Shown here in pieces: positions 14,713 through 29,500 of a stretch of DNA of 64,000 nucleotides. The stretch's first letter is position 1, and each line of letters begins with the position of its first letter. A model generated the notes under the pieces. That model saw nothing but the letters and a program-made list of their open reading frames with translations. It was not told the DNA's origin and ran no database searches. The position numbers and the translations under genes are program-made. Source of the DNA: Holacanthus passer (Eukaryota; Chordata; Actinopteri; Pomacanthidae); assembly GCA_025331565.1 (NCBI GenBank), contig JAFREQ010000039.1, forward strand, positions 1,302,001-1,366,000. Reading direction: 5' to 3'.

Positions 14713-17700
14713 CACACACACCCTTTTGCCCTGCAACACAGTCGGACAACATGTTGTACTGTTCGAGCATACCCTGACCCCTGACCCTTACAGATGTCGT
14801 TGGACACAGCCCCTTCTGATTCTGCCATTGAAAAAGGGATTTCAGACGCTGTTAGACAGTCAGATCAAAACGCCTTTTGAGCATAGTCAGACCTTCGTCT
14901 TACAAGAGATAACAGGCAGGTAGTGTGGAGATAGGACACATAGTCCTGTGAGTATATCCCGAGCAGGTAGGGAAGAGAGGAGAGTGTGAAGATCGTGGAA
15001 GGCGTGTTGGCAGGAGGATGGATGGAGGTGGTGGTGAGTCACTTAATAGATTTAGGGGTAGTACTGTTTTATAGTGCAGCACAGCTAGCAGGGGTTTGGA
15101 TCAATCTTAATTAGCAGTTGACTCCAATGCAGCACCTCTGTCACCCACTGCCTTTGCAGTACAGTCTGGCTGAAGTGTCTGTAACTAAAAGTCAGTATTA
15201 AAATAATGGCCTAGACTCAAAAAATAGTAGCCAGCACTAACAAATAAAGTCAATTCCTTGTAAACACCAGGTCAGTCATTGAAAGGGAGAAGAATTAAAG
15301 AATGACTTGGTAAATTTGGCATTGTGTGCACTTCCACAGCACTAGTTCCATCGGTAAGCAGGCATGTCTTACTCACCACGCAGCTGATCTCCCTCACTTT
15401 AATAACAGAAATATTATGTTGGTTAATTGAGATCGCCTCAAAGTTTTTGAGCATCGTGAGCCACTTTTGACAAAACGCTTTCTGCAGATGTTTCTCATTA
15501 AAAGCCTACCAAGTAAAAGATTATGCCATACTGCTGAAGGGCTTTTAATGTGAAATTGTTTTTAATTTGTGCAGCAAGCATTGAGTTTGATTGTTGGTAG
15601 CTTGACACTGAACAAAAAAATGTCAAAATAAAACTGACTACAAATTGCTTAGTATTAACAGTGAGACTGAAGTATGTGTTAAAAAGAGAAACTACTGAGT
15701 GTGCATTAACAGCAGATTCAAACAGGAGTCCATCAGAAAACAGGGAGGCTTCTTACTAAAATATGATGAAATGTAGTAAATAATACAAATTACAAGTAAA
15801 GGCCTGTCTTCGTAGTCATGTTTCAAATAGTCCTATAATAAGGCCCTGTTCTCTCCTGTAGTAGAAGTAAATAAGGGTCCCAGCCAACACTGAAGAATTT
15901 ATCTGACATTAGGTTGCCAGCAGAAATCTCAGATATCTCAAAACATGAACAATTAAATTACCAATTAAACTATCTGATGGCTAATACCACGAGAATTAAG
16001 TTAGAAAATAGAGTTGTGTTTTTTGTTACCCAGTCTTAATTTGGCTTTTAGACCAGTTAGACAGTTTCACAAAAAAAAAGATGGGCTCATTTTAGTCCTA
16101 AAACATCACCCACCCACACCCACTCACTTTCTTTATGAAACTGGCCCCAAACCCTTTAAATGTAGTTGGAAGGTATGAAATAGTAATATTTTTGAAATGT
16201 CTAAAATGAATGAATTCCATGAGCAGAACCACTTTGTAAGATATGAGATACGATATTCTTTTATTCGCCCCACAGTGGGGAAATTCACAGTGGCAGTGTT
16301 TTAATGGCAGTGGTCACAGGTGCAAAAAAGAAAACTGCGGCAGAATTGGAACATGTTGTCATAACTGTGTCACGAGCAGATGTGGCCACCATTTATCTTC
16401 ATGTCATCACAAAGTGACAGAATCAATCTGGCTTCACAAGAGTACTCTAAACTAAACATTTCTGTTGTGCATTTGTTGACTCACCATTATACATCACTAT
16501 TATGACTGTTACTGCCCTCAGCTCCGTGTAATTAAGGATGAATTCATGGTATTGTAATGCTAACAGCCATTAACAGCAAAGAACTATGCTGTGTGTTTTC
16601 TGAAATGCATTGGGATTCTCTATAAGTCAAATGTTGCTCTGTTACATTGATATGAATCTTGTCCAGTCTGCAGCCTGTCTTGATCTTTCCTGCACAGGTA
16701 ATAGTGCTGCTGTTGCAGCCTCCTGCTGGGAGCATCTCTCTCCTCCTCACACACTTTGTCTTTCATGTACCAACACCCCGCTCTCAAACTTTCTGTTTGA
16801 TTATATACAATCTCTGTTAGCTTTTTAGACATTTTTTCTGGTCTTGAGTCTATTTATGGTTGGAAGTATCTAACTAATTTGAGCTTAGAAAAAAAATTAT
16901 GTGTGTTTCCTTTGGTAATAACAGGTGCTAGCATATGTTTTAAAATGGTGTTCCCTGTCTCTGTTCAAAGATGGTGTCTCTTGTCAGATGTGAATCTTAT
17001 TCCGGCCGTCCACTGATTTCTGGTTGATAACCTTTGACCTCTTCCCAGTGGCTGCTGAGAGTGGTTTTGGTCAGGTGTTCATTGACAGCTAATGTCTGTT
17101 TCTGGTGTTCGTTCACGCTCTTGTCCAAGGTACACTCGTTGTATAACGCTCGTGTCATGTTTCCCACAGCTGTCAAGCATGGTCATGATGATCATAGACC
17201 ATTTCAGTCTTCCTGGAAGGACGGTGGTGTGTCCTGTCTTGGTTTGTGGTAAATGCTCCCTGTGACTTGAAGACTCTGGCTGGATGGTCTTACAGTCCAG
17301 TAGCATAAGGGAATCCTAATGGGATGATTCTGGTGGTTACTGTTTATTTAGCAGTGTCTGTTCTGGCCTTAAGATGCAGTGGGAGTGTCATCATCCAATC
17401 TTTGCAGTAAGGCTAGTAATTGTTACATTTCAACACAATTGAAAAAAGAGCTATAAAGGTCTGTCCAGACAAAGAGGGAAGCAAATTTTTGCATCACATC
17501 ATGCCTGCAAATTTGACCACTGGATTGTTTGCACAATCTGTGTTGATTCACCTCAAACAGCAATAGAGGCACCACCTCTGTGCCTGTGCCTGTGCCCATG
17601 CACAGCCTACTCAGCAGAAAATCCTGTTCTTTCTGTTATTCCCCTCCAGTCTCGTTTTTCCTCTCATCTTTGTACATTTTATGAAGTGGATTTGTAAAGA

Positions 17701-20700
17701 ACACACAGCAAGACCTCTAATAATCTGCTACGCCTGTGGTCCAGACTGTGACGAGATGGACCAACAAGGCAAAGCTGGCCTGCTTTCACTGCACTGATTG
17801 GAGTGTTTTTGAAGCTGCAGTTACAAACCTAGATCATATGTGCTGTTGTTCACTGTTGCTTTTTAAATATATACTATTTACACAGATTCATATTTTTTTC
17901 ACCAACTTGTATGTACATAATAGTTAAACGTTTATGTTTAACCTGTCCTTGTTCTTACCTGTATGTCTTGTATATCTTGTCTGTCTAAGGACACTGAGAG
18001 CAACAAAAAACCAGTCACATTCCCTGTATATGTACACACACAGGGGTCAGGACATGCAGTTCTTTACATACATTTAGTGTGTGCAGATGCAGAGTCATAC
18101 CACGTGCGCAATTGAAATCAAAATGCCGACTTTCCATCATGCTTTTCCAGTGCATGTGCTCATGGTGCACTTGTAGGCGTGCATAGTTCACATTGCTATA
18201 AATTTGTCTTGTGTGCAGGTGATACTCACATACATGAACAGTTAAAGAAATTTATAGCACAAGGACCCTTGTGGCTACGCACATGTTAAAAGTATAATTT
18301 GCCCTTTACTTTTTTACAGCTTTCATTCTCTAACTAACATCTCCATGAATTGAGAGTAATGGGGCATTCCAGGGTCTTATCATAAATGATCTAAGTCTCA
18401 TAACATTAGGTTGTCGAGTCCCTGAACCATTACAGTTCTCTCTGTTATTACCACATCAGATATCCTCAGGTTGATTCAGTCACTGGCCACTCCAGACCAT
18501 CAGTCTGAAAGAGTGTCTATAATCTTAAAGCCAATGGAAGTACTGTGTAACAGGGATAAGATGCTTATACTTAACCTATACGCATCCAATCCAAATGTGA
18601 CAATATAATGTCCTTATCTATGTGTGTGCAATGAGCCAAAAGTGTCATTGCTCACACGGTAAATTCAGTGAAATGGGCATGTACACAGCACTAATCTGTG
18701 TATATCAGTACATCAGTAGACAACAATGAATTCTGTTATATGTCCCGTCTTTGGAGTGTGGTTAAGTTGTCATCAGTGAAACACTCCCAGAGACTTTTAA
18801 AAAGAAAGTGACTGGAAGTGAATTTGAACAGTTTTTGTGTTTAAAAGAGAAACTAAGCTCTGTTGTTGCACTGATGAAGTTAAAGCTGTAGAAAAGAACA
18901 TTATACTGACTTTATCAAGACAACCGGCAACCATGAAGTGGTAAGTTTGCGTAAACAATAAATTGAAACATGATGAGGTCAGGAAACAGGGAGGATTGTT
19001 ATTTTGATCAAATATTCCTTTAAACAGGAAAATCAGAAAAGAGACCTGTCTCTAATATAAGCCTGTTTTCAATATAGACCTAGATCAGTGAGTTTTGTAA
19101 ATGCCAATATTTGTAAATGTATACTGTCTAAGTTCGGGAATCAATCTATTACACTGTATTTCTTAAAGTATTCTACTCTGATATTCATTTACTTTGTCAC
19201 TTTCAGTTCATTGTTCTTGAGGTTTAATGGATGTTTTATGTCATCTGTCTCTATGGTTAGTTGAATTTGCGTTTAGACTATAACAAACATGCTCACAGTG
19301 ACAGTTAGTCCAGGTTTATAGAGCATGAGATCTCAGTGTGTCTTGAGGACAAAATACTTTAAAATGTCTGATGTCGTTTTTTGTTTTTTTGTTTTTTCAT
19401 TTTCAGTGTATCAATCTGACATGCATGTATTGTTTGGCACTAGTATTGGAATGCTAAATGTTGTACTAGAGAACTTTACAGGAATTGTTGGTAGAATGGA
19501 TCCCATATTTCACAGGTGGTTTGTTCACATTGTCATATAATTGCAATGCCTAGTTGATGGGTTATTTTTCCTGCTTGCCTTCAGGCCTTTTATTACTGCC
19601 TCTCTCCTGTGTTCCCCAAATGACCCTAACAGCACTCAGGAAGGTGAAATGTTGAATGAGTGCCACTTTTCCTCTCTCACCACTGATTGTATGTTCTTGC
19701 TGATGGGCTCCACAGCCACTCAGAGCTGGTGATGTAGACCATTTATCCATCCATTGTCAGAAATCACTGGTGCCTGCCTGGAATTTATTCCAGTTAACCC
19801 TCCAGTTTTAATCAGCAGATATTCTGGGGTTAGGTTTGGAGCCCCGGGGAAATTAGAGCTTGACTCAAAATCTCATATTTCATTTCAGCCTCATTCCCAT
19901 GTACGATGCCCTCCGGTGAGAACAATCACAACCCTTGCCACTTTGACGAATTTGAGGCCTGGCACACAGGTTGAGGTCAGGGGTTTAATGCAGAGGTAGG
20001 GAGGAGATTGAACATTGTGTTGTATTGCATTCAAACTCATTCATTCTAAAACATCTCTCAGGGGTTGTGTATAGAGCCCAGGTCCATTTCTCTTCACAAG
20101 ACATTTCCTACAAAAAACTATGTACAGACATACACTACATGTGTCTTGAACATGTTCACTTGCTTTGCAGTGCACGTTTCAGCCTGCCTAGTAAAAGGTA
20201 CATGACATTTTGCCTCCAAAGTGCTCAGACAAATGGTATGACATTAAAGGGACATTTCAGTGTTTCAAAAATGCTCTAAAAGTTGGTTATTGTAGTTTTG
20301 TGTGATGACTTGACTTGCCCTTAGTGCCCGATTGCTGCAATATGCTTCACAATTTTCACTCCTTGTTGAAGTCATAACTTTTCAGTGAAATCTGAACACA
20401 GACAAGATACAAGTATTTTAGATTCAGAGTGACTTACGCTTTCCATGGATAACGTTAACCTAATACTACTTGCCATTTTGTAAACAAATATTGACAAAAA
20501 TGTTGTAGCCAACACCTAACTCACTGACTCCATTGCTATATTATGTTTACTGTTCACATTCCCCAACTTATAATAATCTTTTTATAGAGCACTTTTCTAA
20601 AGCCACATTACAAAGTGCTTCACACAAGGCAACAACTTCAGCAGATCATAAAATTTGTTTTTGATTTCTGAGTAAATAAAAGAAATAAAACCAGTTATAG

Positions 20701-23700
20701 TGTCAGCAGGAAAAGGGCAGTTATTAAAAATAAAGTAAAATTAAGGAAAGCTCTCCAATAAAAGTATTTTTTAGGAAGAGATTTAAAATAGGTCGCTGAT
20801 ATCTGCTGCCCCGATTTCCTCAGGCAGCTTGTTTCATAGCTTTGGGGCTCTGACTGGGAATGCTCTGTCACCTCTATGGCTACGTATTGCCTCATATATG
20901 ACTAAGAGGTCATATATATATATAGTACATATAGCAGACAGCCATGAAGAGCCTTAAAAGTGACAAAAACAGTAAAATCTTAAAATCAATTCTGGGAACC
21001 AATGCAAGGAGATTATAACAGGTTTTGTTCCAGAGCATTCTTATCCCCCAAACAGAAGATAAAGAATAATAATAGCAGTTACAAAATCCATGAATATCAA
21101 CTTTTTTTCATGTAGCACCATCACTATAATTTTTGACAGTACTAAGGCTCAGAATGTCCCCTCTACATGCTTCTTGTATTCCTCAAACACTGACACCTAC
21201 GTCTACTCATTCGTATACAACCATCTTTCCCTAATATTAACTAAGTAGTTATTTTAAACCAACCCATTACTCATAGCCCTAAACAAATAGTTTTGTGCTT
21301 GAACATAACCATATCTTAACCACAGCAGAGGCAGATAAGGAAACAGTGACATGAGTAATTTGGAAGGCACCGTTTCAGCTGATAGGGACGTCAGATCCCA
21401 GATATGGGTCAATTTTAAAGCCAGTGAGAAACAATGTACAGTGTTTTCGTGTTTGAGGACTTTTGGTTGGAAATATCACTTGGAAATTTTGGTTTGTGCT
21501 TCTCATTAACATTATGTAGTCCTTGCAAACGTCTAGGCATTTATTCATGCTGCAAAACCTGAGCTTTATCCCAAATATTCTCTCTCAACTGAGAACCTCT
21601 TTTATTTAATCCGTATTTGACTAGTGGTTTTTCTGGCCAATGCTCTCTTTTTCTGGAACGCCCTGTTCGCAGTCTCGCAGCCACACCTGGAACCTGCCCA
21701 GTACAACCATTTGTACAGTCAGAGCAGTACACTGTTATCTGTTGGCCCTTGACCAGCTCCACTTGAACAGCTGTGGGGGTCTCTCTATACTTCAAACGAA
21801 GTAGGTCATACAACATGCTGTTTGATCGCATCTAGAGGCTAAAGTATTTTGCTGTCATAACCTCCTCCTTGCTGCATCCCACTGCATCACCAGTCTCACT
21901 GAGGCACACTGAGGCCTTAGGGGCCTCGTGCAAGGGCACAGCTGTAGTTATTACATGACATTTATTTAGCTGACCCTTTTATCCAAAGCACCTTACAATA
22001 AGTGCATTCAACCATGTGGCTATGACCCCAACAATTGCAAGAGTCATGTAAGTACATCAACTTCATCAAATATGCTGAATCGCTTCAAGTGCTACATTTA
22101 GAAACAATAAGAGATGAAGATTTTGTGTTGGGGTTTTTTTTCTCCACATCTTTTCTGAACAGATTAGGTTTCAGTCCGTGATGGACGATCTTCTGTGCTG
22201 ATGTCATTAGCAGGCTTGTCCACCAGTGTGGAGCCAGGACAGCAAACAGTCGTGTTTTTAGTGGTAGCTAACTGGTAACCGAGCATAGTGGATGGGCTGA
22301 GGTGTATGATTTGATCATGTCCTGGATGTAGAATGGGCTTGAGCTAATTGCACCATAGTAGGCAAGTACCATTGTCTTGAATTGGATTCCAGCTGCCACC
22401 TGAAAACAGGTACCTTAAAGGATCCCAGTATTGAGACTGTAAGGCTCAGACAGATTCTGTGGTCCTTGAGGTAGGATGTGAACAGGCAGAGTGCCTGAGA
22501 CTCCCCGCTATATAAATGCAGTCCATTTACCATTTATGTGTACAGTGTCAATGTATCATAAACACTGGTCTCAAAATGCTGTGTTTGAGTGGTCCAAATG
22601 CATGGAAGGCTTTAATTTCAGATAGAAGCAAGTGTTTGAACCTAACAAGACTCATGAATAAGACTTATCATGTATAGACATCCATCTTTTTCTGTGTTTT
22701 TGTCACTCTTTTTTCTATACATCTACTCGGAAACACTAATGCATACATTTAACTAACATGCACATGTGAGCCCTGTTTCACATTCATACACCTTCAAACA
22801 GTATCACAGACAGTTGCCCACTCTAATCAGAATTCTACACACATCTGTCACTACAAAGACACACTTTACATTAAACACAACTTTTCCTTCCTTTAATCCA
22901 CCACATTCTGTTCATCAATTCAAGCAAAACCTTCACACAGTATGTCACCTGCTGCACCAGAGACAATAAAATATTGGACTTGTGTTATGCCAACACCAAG
23001 GAGACATACACTTCATCACCCCTTCCTCCCCTGGGAAGATCAGACCACAACCTGGTTCTCCAGCTGGTACACAGGCAGCCAGCTGTGTCCTGCACAGTGA
23101 AGAGATGGTCCGATGAGGCTGACGAGGCCCTGGAGGACTGTTTCGATACAACGGTGTGGGAGGAACTCTGCGATTCTCATGGGGACAACATCAACAGTCT
23201 CACTGACTGTATCACAGTCTATATCAACCTTTGTGTGGATAACACTGTACCCGCCAGGACTGATAAACCCTAATCCAGATATAAAGGCTCTCCTTAAGAG
23301 AAGAAGAGGGTCTTTAAGTCAGGAAATAAGGAGGAGTTGAAGGCTGTGCAGAAGGAGCTGAGAAGGAAGATCAGGGAGGGGAAGAACAGCTACAGGAGGA
23401 GGATGGAGGAACAGCTGCAGCACAACAACATCAATGGAGTCTGGAGAGGCCTTAAAACCATCTCTGGCCACAAGGAGCCTGACTCCCAGGCTGTGGGGGA
23501 CCAGAAGTGGGTGAATGATCTGAACTTATTCTTCAATAGATTTGATCAGTCATCTGCCCTTCCCCCGGCCCAGCCTCCCCCATTGCAACCCCCCTCATCG
23601 GCCGTGGACTACTCCACCCTCACCTGCAACTCTCTGCTCTCAGCCACCTCCCACTGCTCAGCTCAACCCACCCACCAGCACACAGCCCCCTGCTCCAACC

Positions 23701-26551
23701 TGACCCTCACAACATCCCAGGTGAGAAATCAGTTCCGGAGGACCAAGGCGAGGAAGGCGGCGAGTCTGGACGGCATCAGCTCCAGGCTCCTGAAGTCCTG
23801 CGCAGACCAGCTGTGTGGGGTTGTTGAGCACATCTTCAACCTGAGCCTGAAGCTGGGGAGGGTGTCACAGCTGTGGAAGACATCCTGCATGGTACCTGTC
23901 CCCAAGACTCCACACCCCAAGGACCTTAGCAGTTACAGGCCGGTGGCACTAACATCCTACCTAAGGTCCTGGTCCTTGCTCATCTCAGCCCCCTGCTGGG
24001 TTCATCGATGGACCCACTTCAGTTCACTCTGGGACTCAGCATATCGGCTGCAGACAGGAATAGACGGGACAAACTGATCCAGCTCTCCAGTGGGTTGCCA
24101 CCTTGACCCAGTGGAGGTGGTGGGAGAGAGGAAGATGATGGCTAAGCTGTCATCCATGTTGGAGAATGACCCCCTCCCCCTACAGGACATGTTAACAGCT
24201 CTGGAGAGCTCCTACAGTGATAGGCTGTCCATTCCTGTCCACAGTTTATATTGTTTATTGTCTATTACTATTTAACTGCTCTATTGTCTTTGCTGCTGGA
24301 CAGTGTGAATTTCCCCACTGTGGGACGAATAAAGGAATATCTTGTCTTAATGTTATATAAATCACGGGCAATGAATGCTACTACACCTACTGTCTTCATA
24401 AATTTGCTGAGGGTGACCTTTTTTGTCGGCTCTGCTCAACCACACAGCATCTGACAAGCTTTTTACCCAAAGTAACATGCAAACATGAAGCACTTGAAGA
24501 TGTGCAGAGTGGGTTTGTAGGCCAATTTCACTGTGGCATTAAAGAGCAAGTTTACATGTGCTTCTTTTGGTACTGGGTGTGACAGAGTCAATAATGCAGT
24601 GGTGGGTGTTCCTGATGAGGTCCTGGCATGAAAGGACAGGCCAACGGACAGGTGCAATAGTAGTATGGTTCATCCTCACTACATTTGACCTCATCTTTTA
24701 GTGTTAAAGTTTCTCACATTAAGGTCATTTTACTATAATGGGAATACTACCCAGCCTATGGGTTGAGTTAGATAATGTCTTCTGTGTCTCTGCAGGCATC
24801 TCCTGGCATTTATTAAACCCCTAAAAACTCATCTCTGTCCATCAAAATGACATACTTGTTTTTTCCCATAAAAAGATGCAACACACATACTTTTGCCTTC
24901 ATGGAGTATACACCGGTTTAAACAGTTAATGCCTCTCCACCAAACCCTCTGCTGCTTCAACTCTGCTCAAACACACAAACCTCATTTAATTCAGCAGCAG
25001 AGCTATCTGACAAACTTTTTTGAGTAATGTTTTTCATAACTTTCTTTGTCAGCACCCCCAGGCCATATAAAATATCCTGCTGGTATTTGACATGAATCTT
25101 CATTTAACTTTGGCAGGCTTACATGGTCAGTTGACCAACAGTGTTGGGCTTCAACATAAGTTTTGTGGATATGTCAGTCTGTGTTATTTTTTCATTTTAA
25201 CAGTTCAGTTTTTTAAATGTTTTCTGACATTTTGCTAAATGGAATGGAAATGATAGTGGGTTACCGTTGCAAACAGTACTTTTCTTAACTTCCCTAGGTC
25301 ACACATTGGGAGGCAGTGACAGTCCTCCCTGCTAACGGGGTGACTGCTGCTGTCTCATCACCACCACCCATTTCTTCACATCTTCTGGTGTGATCACACA
25401 GTTAAATATTACCCTTTGAGGGCAGATTACACTTTGACAATTGCATCAAAAAAAAAAAACATTTTCCAGTTTATCTTGCAGTATCTACTTTAATTGCTTT
25501 ATCTTCTGTTTACCCCCAATAAACTGTGTTGATGTGAGAGACAACAGACTGAGGCAGAGAGAGTAGAGTAGAGTAGGCTTGCAAAGGGAAACAGAACCTT
25601 CTCAGTGAACAGGGACTTGGCTTGATTGTCGACTAAATAAGTTGTCAGTGCTGCTGCATAATTTTAACTGAGAGTTTTCTCCACACAACATTCTTGCATG
25701 CTTAAGTACAAGTCATATATACTGCAACTAAGGTATAACATTTGTTTAACCATCTACTGTCTTAGATGATCAGCAATTCCAAAACTCTAGTAACATTTGT
25801 TGTATAAAGAACAACTGTGGACACCATCTAACTTTTTGAGATGGAAAGTTTAGAAGAAGTGAAGAGAACATCATGCTCTGATGGATGCCACTCGGCTGAA
25901 ACATTTACATGGCTGAAATAAATCAGTGGAATTGGGATTAGTCAACTTTGTCCAGAAGATCTGGTGTGAGCTACCTTTTTCACCTTTGGTTATTTAATGT
26001 TGAAAATATATGAATTTGATGTAGCATCACAAACAACTTAGTGGGATGGCACATCCTTTCAAAAGTCTGAATTTTTTTTGTCTCTTAGGCTGGAGGGCCT
26101 GTTTCCGACAAATATTCAAATCTAATGGGAAGATTGGATTGTGATCACATTGATGCTCTAGAGAATGTGATCCTTTTTTATTGCAGATATTCCAGCTTTG
26201 TGAGCTTTCTTTTTGTGCCACCTAAAGGACAGGTAGGGAATATCTAAATTTTAACTTTGATCACAAGATATCTCACTATATAATAACTCTACTATATAAT
26301 CCTTTGAAATTTGCTGATGACATTTATGCTTCCCAGAGATTTAAACTTTTTGACTTTAACAATTGATTGGCTTTTCCTACATCACCAACTTCACAATAAA
26401 CCTTTTAGCTTCTTTTAGCTCCTTTGTTGAAAAGGCTCTAAGAAAAGCAAAATTGTCAGTATGATTGCCTAATGCTTTCATATTGTGTGGTGCAATGAAC
26501 ACTAGCCTCTGCAGCATTGAGACATTTAGTTTTATTTTCAAAGAATTGCTA

Positions 26552-26584
<33 letters not shown>

Positions 26585-29500
26585 ACTGTGCCTGTATTAG
26601 TCCTTCTCCAGCCAGTCTCCAGGTTGTGAGGGTTTATCGATACAGAGAGTTGTAAGCACTCTTATCAAAGCTACAGGCACATGTGGCAGCTCCCTGTTCT
26701 TGAGTCTGCTCAGACAGACAAGGTAGATTAACAATCGACAACTAACAATGGAGGTCAGAGCCACATAAGACTTTTGACATGAGAAAAACTAAGGTGCCGT
26801 TAAGTAGCAGCTGTGTAGAACTGCAGCAGTGAAATGTCTCTGTTTGCTGTATCATAGGCTCCTGGTCATAGTTGGCTTTTAAATGTTAAGGCTGCAAAGA
26901 CTGGAGGGAAGAACAAGGGGAAGGACATGGGAAATTGTGTGATTGCATAGGTGAGTGATAATGGAAGGCTTTGCAGATGAGAGGTAGCTCTGTAGATAGT
27001 CTCAAGAGTATCAGCAGAGTCTAAAAGGTGTTGAGAATTGTATCCCTCAACTCCTTCCCCATGAAACTTAATTGTCTGATTTTGTGGATCTTAAAAGGTA
27101 GATTTTATTCAAGTTTTTTTTTCCCTAAATTACCCTACTGAGAGAATTTCTAGAGCATGAATGTTAATGATAATTATGTTTCACAATGGTGTTCTTATAA
27201 CAACTGAAAGAAAGAATTTTCGAAAATAAACCCAATTTATAATAATTTATAAAACCCAACTACTGCTGTAGTTAATATGCAAAATGCATTCACCCTAATG
27301 ACAGAAGTGAGTCGCCATGACAACACCATGCACTGCATTATGACATCATGTCTGCCCTCAATCCCCTACCTTCTGCAATCAACAGAGCTGATAGCAGTTA
27401 CCTACCAACTACCTGTCCTTGAATTAACTCTGTGTTGCAGTCTTCTAAGTGCATGAGACATCATTTCTCTCTTTGACAGCAGTTAAAAGCTCATATGACG
27501 TGTTTTTTGACTGATCGCTTAGTATGTAAAGACAACTGGACAGACTGTGACTTAAGAAAAAATGTGGCTATTGACATGTTACAGTGCTTTGTAAAAAGTA
27601 TAAAATGTAGATTGAGAACTTTTTCCCACATAGGTTAAAAGTGACACTAACAGTCAGGGAGCAACACAACACACAACAGTAGCCATAGACGTAACTGAGG
27701 AGCAACCCAGATACAAAGACAGCATCTCGTATTGTATCAATTCATATTGCAACAAAGGCATGGTTGTTGCATGTTATACCCTTCTGCTTCTCTCTCCCCA
27801 TGTCTCCTGTCTGTACACCATCAGCTATCAAATAAAGGCTAAAAGCTATAAAGTTGAAGGTAGGTTCTCAGCTGTAGCACCCTGAACAGTTTAAAAATAT
27901 ACCTGCAAATGTCAGGATCACTGAGATGCCAAATGGTATGATCACTATTTCTTAACAGCGCTGCTAATAAAGCACTGTCCTGCCCTTGGCTTCTGTGGTT
28001 TGGTTCCTGGCTCAGATGTCAAATAACCACACACCAGCCTGCCCACTCCGAGAGTTAGGGGCTCAAGGAGCATTTCTGCATAAAGAATTGACTAATTGTG
28101 ATTTGTTTCCGTTTGACACACCACTAGATATACATAAAATATTATTTTAGTTGTACTATATACCATCAGAACTCACACTTATCGACCCCTCCCATTACAT
28201 AAAATCTTAGATACAGTCATTGACATAAGGACCTACATACAGAGAGTAGCAGTACAGGGAGAGCATCCTTTACTGTTCTCCATTGGGCATTAACAGTGGA
28301 TCATCTGGAAAACGTATTACTCACAAGTCTTGTCCTGTGACTGTTTCTTTATGGCTTTAAAAAGTGAGATAAGGTATGCGACACAACATAACCATTACAA
28401 GCAGCCATTGTTGGCCACAGCTTGGATTGCTTTTTGTAAAGATATGTAATAATGAGTTAGTCAGCCTTAGACTTGATATGCAGTATGGTACTAAGTTTTT
28501 TATGGCCATCTCCTCCTTACTGGAAAACATTGCTAGTCAGACTGGCTGCTGCTGTGTACTTCACTTTAATTGCATTATGGACATTTTCTGCTGTGAAGCG
28601 GTGACGCTGAAGGGAAGACAGGGGATTGAAAGATCTCATTGGCTTTCACCTTTCGGAGTCAGGAATATTTGAAGTCTTATAGAATGAGCCTTAAATTGTA
28701 AAACCAAGTTTTGTCAATCTCATCCTCTTCCCTACCTTCCAGTTGCTCAGGGCCATGCATAAAGGCCCTCAGATATTTTAACCTGTCTGGCCAATGACGA
28801 TACAAACCCATCAGTTTTACTATCTCTTATTTACAGATTTCACCACTATCCAAAATAAGAGAGTTTGGTAGTTTGAGGATGATAGAAAATCCTTCCTGTC
28901 AGCTGTCATATAGTACAAATTACTTACATATGCAATGATTCTGCATTAAACATTTGTGTTCAGTGTCCAGTCCTGCTGCACAAAGTATTGTAGACCTTTG
29001 AGCCCAGCGTCCTTATGTTCATGTTTGCCAAATCTTCAGTGCTTGACTTACATCCAGTGACAAAGTTCAGTACCAATGTATGAAGTAGTGTCCTTTCTGT
29101 AGAGTAGTGTGTAGAAAGAAGTAATTAAAAAGTAAACTATGTCGATGTTCTTTTCTGGTGGCTTACCCTGACTTAACCTTACTGTTCCCTGGTCCATGCA
29201 AATGTTCAGCCATTTAGGGTATGGCTCAGAGCAAGGCCACAATGCCATGTTGCCAAAAAACAGCCTTCACATGAACTAGTTGTTACATAATCACGTTTCA
29301 AAATTTCTCACTAGTCATTTGTTGAATGCACTGTATCTCCTGATAAAGCTGTTAATCAATGTGAGGTGCAGCAGGAGGATGAAATGTTGGAGGGAAGAGT
29401 GCATGCTGGGCCTACTGACCTTGGTGTTCATCTTTAGTTGTATCAGCGCCGCTGACTCAGCAGTAAAAACTCCCACTGATCTCCTTGTACCTCTCCACAG

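Noticed and set aside
14345..14923. 192-codon open frame with a long His/Thr run
   Set aside because: It is an antisense SINE body plus a (CA)n tract; no codon structure of its own.
23337..24077. 246-codon open frame, the longest uninterrupted one in the window
   Set aside because: It is the linker and start of the reverse transcriptase of a deleted L2 LINE, not a host gene.
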